From DATCDR01 sp036510575 (GTDB lineage Bacteria; Actinomycetota; Acidimicrobiia; Acidimicrobiales; Bog-793), in contig DATCDR010000075.1 in assembly GCA_036510575.1 (NCBI GenBank), positions 1 through 33,625 on the forward strand: a stretch of 33,625 nt of DNA. The letters run 5' to 3'. Shown piece after piece: positions 32,491 through 33,625 of this stretch. The notes under the pieces are model-generated. The model did no database searches and was not told the origin of the DNA. It worked only from the letters and a program-made list of their open reading frames with translations. A program made the translations under genes and the position numbers. Position 1 is the first letter of the stretch; the number at the start of each line of letters is the position of its first letter.

Positions 32491-32925
32491 ATGAGCGAGG
32501 TTGAGAACGTGCAGGAGATCTCGACGGCGGTGGCATTGACGAGCGCGCTGGAACGTATCGGTGACCGCTGGACCTTGCTCACCGTGGCGGCGTTGCTCGA
32601 CGGGCCTCGGCGCTTCGGAGAGCTCGCGGAGGCCGTCGACGGCATCTCAACCAACGTGTTGACGAGTCGTCTGCGTGCGCTCGAGCGACTCGGGCTCATC
32701 GTCGCCTCGCCGTACTCCGATCGCCCACCACGCTACGAGTACCAGCTCGCCGACTCCGGCAGGGAGCTCGCCGATGCGATACGCCTCTTGTCCGCATGGG
32801 GTGCGGAGGCGGGACCGAATCCAAGCGGGTTGATCCACGCTGCCTGCTCGACCGGCCTCGAAGTGCGCTACTACTGCCCGACGTGTGACCAGGTCGTGAC
32901 CGATGCCGACGAGGTCTGGGTCTGA
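32491..32925 (+). CDS. HxlR-family winged-helix transcriptional regulator
   Basis: 144 residues from ATG 32491 (GGGAAAG upstream); an in-frame ATG at 32419 would place the operator inside the coding region and is unlikely. The HxlR domain is clear: ALERIGDRWTLLTVAALLDG, RRFGELAEAVDGISTNVLTS (recognition helix), RLRALERLGLIVASPYSD and the wing PPRYEYQLADSGRELADAIR. The C-terminal tail has His116-x-x-Cys119 and Cys129-x-x-Cys132 (HAACS...YYCPTCDQ), a likely zinc ribbon or thiol switch. HxlR proteins often respond to aldehyde, quinone or disulphide stress. It is divergent from the two proteases, the most likely targets. Confidence 0.93.
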   Translation: MSEVENVQEISTAVALTSALERIGDRWTLLTVAALLDGPRRFGELAEAVDGISTNVLTSRLRALERLGLIVASPYSDRPPRYEYQLADSGRELADAIRLLSAWGAEAGPNPSGLIHAACSTGLEVRYYCPTCDQVVTDADEVWV

Positions 32926-32968
32926 GGCGACCCGACGCCGCTAGCCGGGAAGGCTTCGACAGGCCTCA

Positions 32969-32988
32969 TCACCTTCGGGCGAAGGTGA
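32969..32988 (+). terminator. hairpin terminator of the HxlR gene
   Basis: TCACCTTC-GGGC-GAAGGTGA is a perfect eight-bp stem with a tetraloop, 43 bp after the HxlR stop. No U-tract follows, which is common in high-GC actinobacterial terminators. Just beyond, ACTGGGAGG occurs twice (33005 and 33019). Confidence 0.6.
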
Positions 32989-33074
32989 CTGCAGCGCGGA
33001 CGCAACTGGGAGGACGCGACTGGGAGGCAGCGCGCGCGATTGAGTGATTATCTTGCACGCGGGAGAATCGGGCA

Positions 33075-33446
33075 ATGTGCGACGAGATACCGCAGCATCC
33101 AATCGAGATCGCGTGGCTCTGTGTCGACTGCAGCGACCCGGAGACGCTTGCAACATGGTGGCAAGGATTGGTTGGTGGCGAACTCAGTGTCGACGGTGAC
33201 GGCGACGTACATCTCGACGGTGGACCGCTGCCGCTGCTCTTCCTCGCAGTCCCCGATCAGAAGCGGTTAAAGAACCGTCTCCACGTCGATCTTCGCGTCG
33301 ACGACTTCGAGGCCGCAGTCGCGAAGGCGCTTGGCCTCGGAGCCCAGGCCGCCGACGACGTCTTCGTCAGCGAGTGGTGGCGCGTGCTTCGCGACCCGGA
33401 AGGTAACGAGTTCTGCATCATCCGCCCGAAGAACCAGGCCGTTTAA
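33075..33446 (+). CDS. VOC-family (glyoxalase-like) protein
   Basis: 123 residues, one vicinal-oxygen-chelate module of the Glyoxalase_6 type: IEIAWLCVDCSDPETLATWW opening, WQGLVGGELSVDGDGDVHLD, PLLFLAVPDQKRLKNRLHVD, LRVDDFEAAVAKALGLGA and DPEGNEFCII at the end. The pattern 'D..dp..la.FW..lLG' to 'DPeGNeFcl' is typical of actinobacterial members, whose substrates are mostly unknown. GGGAG lies nine bases before ATG 33075. It is followed directly by a hairpin terminator, so it is monocistronic. Confidence 0.88.
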   Translation: MCDEIPQHPIEIAWLCVDCSDPETLATWWQGLVGGELSVDGDGDVHLDGGPLPLLFLAVPDQKRLKNRLHVDLRVDDFEAAVAKALGLGAQAADDVFVSEWWRVLRDPEGNEFCIIRPKNQAV

Positions 33447-33447
33447 C

Positions 33448-33475
33448 TCGACGAGGAACGCAGTTCCCTCGTCGA
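33448..33475 (+). terminator. hairpin terminator of the VOC gene
   Basis: TCGACGAGGAAC and GTTCCCTCGTCGA pair into a twelve-bp stem with one bulged base and a GCA loop, starting one base after the TAA stop. Confidence 0.65.
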
Positions 33476-33540
33476 CCGACTCCCGCTAGCCCGGATCTTT
33501 CGTCCAGATAGCCCGGAATCACCGGCAATTGCCGCGTAAA

Positions 33541-33603
33541 AGCCCTCCTCAGCTGGGAGAATGTGAGTCGACCAAGACCAACATTCCCTAACCTCGGAGG
33601 GCT
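33541..33603 (+). promoter_or_regulatory. leader element that can sequester a ribosome binding site
   Basis: AGCCCTCC (33541-33548) is the exact reverse complement of GGAGGGCT (33596-33603), which includes the GGAGG presumed to serve the TTG start at 33606. Folding would hide the ribosome binding site. A CGGCAATTGCCG palindrome (33523-33534) and two TAGCCCGGA copies (about 33487-33519) lie just upstream. Confidence 0.5.
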
Positions 33604-33605
33604 CC

Positions 33606-33625
33606 TTGAAGGTTCACCGTAGTCG
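33606..33625 (+). CDS. start of a truncated gene, possibly a transposase
   Basis: TTG 33606 follows GGAGG by five bases and reads LKVHRS before the window ends. Six codons cannot identify a family. The repeat-rich, palindromic leader with a masked ribosome binding site is reminiscent of insertion-sequence ends, so a transposase is a guess. Confidence 0.3.

Noticed and set aside
1..33625. CRISPR array or phage/defence island
   Set aside because: No regularly spaced repeats, Cas-like proteins, integrase or toxin-antitoxin pair seen; the only repeats are two short tandem duplications and local palindromes.

Overview
The window is GC-rich, densely coded DNA that looks like an actinobacterial chromosome. 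Pointers are frequent GTG/TTG starts, an F420-type PPOX oxidoreductase, a DinB/DUF664 protein, an actinobacterial-type short xylose isomerase, twin-arginine signals and an HxlR regulator with a zinc-ribbon-like tail. I lean to a deep or acidimicrobial-like Actinomycetota, but that is inference from gene style only; no rRNA or tRNA is present to settle it.

Layout. 1-6.0 kb: a NIPSNAP-family gene cut by the window edge, a large secreted beta-propeller protein, the wreck of a Tat-exported FAD oxidoreductase (only its two ends remain), and a ten-helix PAS-GGDEF-EAL cyclic-di-GMP protein. 6.3-11 kb: an unrecognised eight-helix membrane protein, a DinB/DUF664 protein with a tandemly duplicated leader, a peptidase E-like gene, and a VOC-protein/zinc-alcohol-dehydrogenase pair.

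11.1-26.1 kb is the core of the window, a sugar locus. galT-galK (Leloir pathway) run leftward. A glycerol-1-phosphate dehydrogenase (AraM/EgsA) runs rightward. A long leftward array then reads: Tat-exported sugar-binding protein, RbsC-type permease, single-domain ABC ATPase, aldo/keto reductase, xylA, xylB, araB, araA, araD. Together these import a pentose and convert D-xylose and L-arabinose to D-xylulose 5-phosphate. No sugar-responsive regulator lies in the window. A GAAA-C-TTTC palindrome sits in the likely promoter region of the array and is the best operator candidate.

26.5-30.4 kb is a mixed stretch: an F420-type PPOX gene, a small secreted protein, the remains of a ClC chloride channel (again ends kept and middle lost), a GNAT acetyltransferase, a fumarylacetoacetate-hydrolase-family gene with an eight-base homopolymer at its start, and a small hypothetical protein. 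30.5-33.5 kb holds two translationally coupled S1C (HtrA-like) serine proteases that lack export signals, divergent from an HxlR regulator across a perfect 8-bp inverted repeat, followed by a small VOC protein with a hairpin terminator. The last ~120 bp look like the leader of a further gene, possibly an insertion sequence, whose ribosome binding site can be sequestered by an upstream complementary element.
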